A stretch of DNA of 64,000 nt, from NCBI RefSeq assembly GCF_004403945.1, contig NZ_SOHM01000015.1, forward strand, positions 124,001 to 188,000, in the 5' to 3' direction. Made by a program: the position numbers and the translations under genes. The stretch comes from Cryobacterium lactosi (GTDB lineage Bacteria > Actinomycetota > Actinomycetes > Actinomycetales > Microbacteriaceae). This document shows positions 61,751 through 64,000 of this stretch, piece after piece; positions within the stretch are counted from its first letter, which is position 1; the number at the start of each line of letters is the position of its first letter. The notes under the pieces were generated by a model. That model was not told the origin of the DNA, did not search any database, and saw nothing but the letters and a program-made list of their open reading frames with translations.

Positions 61751-62737
61751 TCAAACGGCCTGGGTGAAGCCCAGGGCCGCGTCGGCGAGGTGCTGCAGCT
61801 CCTCCGGCACCTCCCGTCCGGTTGCCGTCATCGACTGGGCCCAGAGCCGGCCGGCGCGGTACGACGAGCGCACCAGGGGGCCGGCGAGCACCCCGAGAAA
61901 ACCGATCTGCTCTGCTTCGGCCTTGAGCTCGACGAACTCCTCAGGGCGCACCCACCTGGCCACCGGCAGGTGCCGGGGGCTGGGCCGCAGGTATTGAGTG
62001 ATGGTGATGATGTCGGTGCCGGCCGTATAGAGGTCGGCGAGGGCCTGGGACACTTCGGCGCGTTCTTCGCCCATGCCCAGGATCAGGTTCGACTTGGTGA
62101 TCAGGCCGGCAGCGCGGCCCTGGCTCAGCACGTCCAGGGACCTGTCGTAACGGAATGCGGGGCGGATGCGTTTGAAGATCCGCGGGACGGTCTCGACGTT
62201 GTGTGCGAAAACCTCCGGCCGGGCGGAGAACACCTCCGCTAGATGGTCCCGGTTGCCCGAGAAATCCGGGACCAGGATCTCGACGCCGGTACCCGGGCTC
62301 TGCTGGTGGATCTGCCGGATGGTTTCGGCGTACAACCAGCAGCCCTCGTCGGGCAGATCGTCCCGGGCGACACCGGTCACCGTCGCGTAGCGCAGGTTCA
62401 TCCGCAGAACGGACTCCGCGACCCGCCTGGGCTCATCGGTGTCATAGTCGGCGGGCTTTCCGGTGTCGATCTGACAGAAGTCGCAGCGTCGGGTGCACTG
62501 GGAGCCGCCGATGAGGAAGGTTGCCTCGCGGTCCTCCCAGCACTCGTAGATGTTCGGGCAGGCGGCCTCCTGGCAGACGGTGTGCAGGTTCTCGCTGCTG
62601 ACCAACTCCTGCAGCTGGCGGTACTCGGGGCCCATCCGGGCGCGGGTCTTGATCCAGGACGGCTTCCGTTCGATGGGCGTCTCGGCGTTGCGGATCTCCA
62701 GCCGGAGCATCCGGCGGCCCTCCGGGGCGGCGCTCAC
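61751..62737 (-). CDS. lipA: Lipoyl synthase
   Basis: 328 residues. Radical-SAM enzyme that inserts two sulphurs into octanoyl groups. It has the auxiliary cluster motif [12 protein letters not shown] (CX4CX5C, about 55-66) and the radical-[11 protein letters not shown] (CX3CX2C, about 81-88), plus the C-terminal RSSYRAG with the conserved Ser. GTG 62737 overlaps the lipB stop by four bases, so lipB-lipA are coupled. Its product is needed by the pyruvate dehydrogenase complex whose E1 gene is at 38.7-41.4 kb. Confidence 0.96.
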   Translation of the reverse strand: MSAAPEGRRMLRLEIRNAETPIERKPSWIKTRARMGPEYRQLQELVSSENLHTVCQEAACPNIYECWEDREATFLIGGSQCTRRCDFCQIDTGKPADYDTDEPRRVAESVLRMNLRYATVTGVARDDLPDEGCWLYAETIRQIHQQSPGTGVEILVPDFSGNRDHLAEVFSARPEVFAHNVETVPRIFKRIRPAFRYDRSLDVLSQGRAAGLITKSNLILGMGEERAEVSQALADLYTAGTDIITITQYLRPSPRHLPVARWVRPEEFVELKAEAEQIGFLGVLAGPLVRSSYRAGRLWAQSMTATGREVPEELQHLADAALGFTQAV

Positions 62738-63369
62738 GCTGGCACCGCCAGCCGGGCGCGGAAACGGGTGGTCACGGCGTCGACGGTGTCCTGGGGGCTG
62801 ACGTCACGGCCGAGGACCAGGGACATCGTGGTGACACCGGCGTCCTTGATGCCGCAGGCGACGATGCGGTCGTACGGCTCCAGCGAATTGTTGCAGTTGA
62901 GTGCAAATCCGTGCATGGTCACGCCGTCGGCGACCCGGATGCCGATGGCGGCGATCTTGTCTTCGGCCCCGTCGGGTCCGACCCAGACCCCGCTGCGGCC
63001 CGCAACCCGCCGGCCGTCGATGCCGAAGTCGGCCAGGGCCTCGATGAGGATGCCCTCGAGCAGCCGCACGTAGCCGACCACGTCGATCGGGTCGGGCAGG
63101 CGCAGGATCGGATATCCGATCAACTGCCCTGGCCCGTGCCAGGTGATCCGGCCGCCACGGTCGACGTCCACGACCGGGGTGCCGTCGGTGGGACGGTCCT
63201 CCGGTTGGGTCCGTTTGCCGGCCGTGTAGACGGCGGGGTGTTCGAGGAGCAGGACGGTGTTCGGTCGATGACCGGACACCACCGTGCGATGGACGGCGCG
63301 CTGGAGCTCAAGGCCCTCGAAATACGGCACGGAGTTGGCGCTTAGCCCCGCGACGACAAAGTCGAGCAT
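62734..63369 (-). CDS. lipB: Octanoyl-ACP:protein octanoyltransferase
   Basis: 211 residues. Moves octanoyl from ACP to lipoyl domains, giving LipA its substrate. It has [19 protein letters not shown] (about 70-88), a catalytic Lys in [12 protein letters not shown] (about 139-150), HGFALNCN and the catalytic Cys in [12 protein letters not shown] (about 176-187). ATG 63369 is six bases after TAGACT (63376-63381), so leaderless. First gene of the lipB-lipA unit. Confidence 0.96.
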   Translation of the reverse strand: MLDFVVAGLSANSVPYFEGLELQRAVHRTVVSGHRPNTVLLLEHPAVYTAGKRTQPEDRPTDGTPVVDVDRGGRITWHGPGQLIGYPILRLPDPIDVVGYVRLLEGILIEALADFGIDGRRVAGRSGVWVGPDGAEDKIAAIGIRVADGVTMHGFALNCNNSLEPYDRIVACGIKDAGVTTMSLVLGRDVSPQDTVDAVTTRFRARLAVPA

Positions 63370-63375
63370 GCAGCC

Positions 63376-63381
63376 AGTCTA
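63376..63381 (-). promoter_or_regulatory. -10 hexamer TAGACT, leaderless lipB
   Basis: TAGACT, six bases, ATG 63369. Confidence 0.5.
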
Positions 63382-63475
63382 GGGGGCACTCCTCCCCAGC
63401 GGGAGCGCCCCGCGAGTTCGCCCCGAAAATCAACCGGGGGACGCCGGGAGGCGCCCGTCACGGCACGGTGGCCCG

Positions 63476-64000
63476 ATGGAACAGATGCGTGATCCCTCGA
63501 ACGAGAGAACCCTGGCCGGGTTCCGCGTGGTGCGCCGGATCGGCACCGGCAGCCGGTCGACGGTGTACCTCGCGCAGGCGGTCGGTGCGCAGGCAGCCGG
63601 TGCACAGGCGGAGGGCGCGCAGGCAGTCGGCGGCCAGGCCGGGAACCTGACCGTGGCACTGAAGGTGTTTCGTCTGGATGCCGACCGGGCGGCACTGAAC
63701 CGGCAGGTGCGAGCCATGCTCACCGTGCCACCATCGATGCTGGTGCCGCTGCGGGACGTGGCCACGGCTCCGGACGGCCGGCTCTGCCTGGTGATGGACC
63801 GGCTGGCCGGTTCGCCCCTGGACCGGCTGCTGGCGGAGCGGGGTCGGATCGCAGCCGGCGAGGTGGTCACGATAGCCGCGACGATCACGGCCACCCTCCA
63901 GGCGCTGCATGACGCCGGCTTCAGCCATCCGATGATCGGACCGGACTGCGTGCGGTTCGACGGCGCGGGCAGACCGGTGCTGCTCGGCTTGGGTGCGCTG
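63476..64000 (+). CDS. Serine/threonine kinase-like protein, probably a pseudokinase (3' end outside window)
   Basis: 175 residues in an open frame from ATG 63476 to the window end. The kinase N-lobe is recognisable: glycine loop RRIGTGSRSTVYLA (about 20-33) and VALK Lys (TVALKVF, about 57-63). The catalytic loop expected to read HRDLKPxN appears as SHPMIGPDCV (about 151-160), with no Asp, and the DFG motif as GLG. Phosphotransfer is therefore unlikely. A 22-residue Ala/Gln/Gly repeat (AQ-GAQ units, about 33-54) is inserted between the Gly loop and the Lys. The C-terminal part is outside the window, so membrane or sensor domains cannot be assessed. Confidence 0.75.
   Translation, partial: MEQMRDPSNERTLAGFRVVRRIGTGSRSTVYLAQAVGAQAAGAQAEGAQAVGGQAGNLTVALKVFRLDADRAALNRQVRAMLTVPPSMLVPLRDVATAPDGRLCLVMDRLAGSPLDRLLAERGRIAAGEVVTIAATITATLQALHDAGFSHPMIGPDCVRFDGAGRPVLLGLGAL

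Overview
This is about 64 kb of high-GC (roughly two thirds G+C) actinobacterial chromosome. Gene order and protein families point to Microbacteriaceae, probably Cryobacterium or a close relative: era ... leuA-recO-uppS-dusB-dgt-dnaG, aceE-fasR-fabD-fabH-acpP-fabF, and panB-glnA2-glnE-glnA1 followed by DUF4191-lipA-lipB. I see no prophage, insertion sequence, CRISPR array or other mobile element. The window is mostly housekeeping sequence with a few accessory or regulatory islands. The left edge cuts era and the right edge cuts a protein-kinase-like gene.

Layout: (1) 1-7.2 kb: end of era, then an island with an F420-type PPOX protein, a ketopantoate-reductase-like protein, a NarL-type two-component pair and a MacB/FtsX-type ABC exporter. 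(2) 7.2-17.8 kb: leuA behind a leucine leader peptide and attenuator hairpin, a conserved unknown, a TRIC-type channel, recO-uppS, a DsbA/FrnE-like protein coupled to a 40-residue Cys-Gly peptide, then dusB-dgt-dnaG. (3) 17.9-25.5 kb: a complete oligopeptide/nickel-type ABC importer operon with an extra ATPase and a 2-hydroxyacid dehydrogenase. (4) 25.6-33.7 kb: tRNA-Asn, a histidine kinase that has lost its phospho-acceptor His, def, a DMT permease, a GT4 glycosyltransferase, tRNA-Met, a lipoprotein, a family-A DNA polymerase without obvious exonuclease residues, a PadR regulator and DUF3145. (5) 33.8-41.4 kb on the minus strand: pyruvate dehydrogenase E1 and the type II fatty-acid synthase genes with their PucR-like regulator. 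(6) 41.7-48.5 kb: peroxiredoxin, tRNA-Val, two GAF-ANTAR proteins, two universal stress proteins and a DevS/DevR (DosS/DosR)-like haem sensor system. (7) 48.5-54.3 kb: DUF427, Nif3-like and zinc-ribbon proteins, rnpB, PGPGW protein, ppgK, map, panB. (8) 54.4-60.3 kb: glutamine synthetases and their adenylyltransferase, with a candidate GlnR operator. (9) 60.5-64 kb: RDD and DUF4191 membrane proteins, lipA-lipB and a truncated pseudokinase gene.

How the genes work together: AceE makes acetyl-CoA for the fab genes encoded just downstream, and LipA/LipB supply the lipoyl cofactor that the pyruvate dehydrogenase complex needs. GlnE adjusts GlnA1 activity by adenylylation. The DevS/DevR-like pair sits beside universal stress proteins, and a DosR-type box lies in the divergent promoter region. 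This looks like a low-oxygen/redox response module and is the best candidate for a connected, under-described system here. A second window-wide pattern is that at least twelve open reading frames, including the leuA leader peptide, have a TANNNT -10 hexamer exactly six bases before the start codon. This indicates widespread leaderless transcripts and was used here to settle several start sites.
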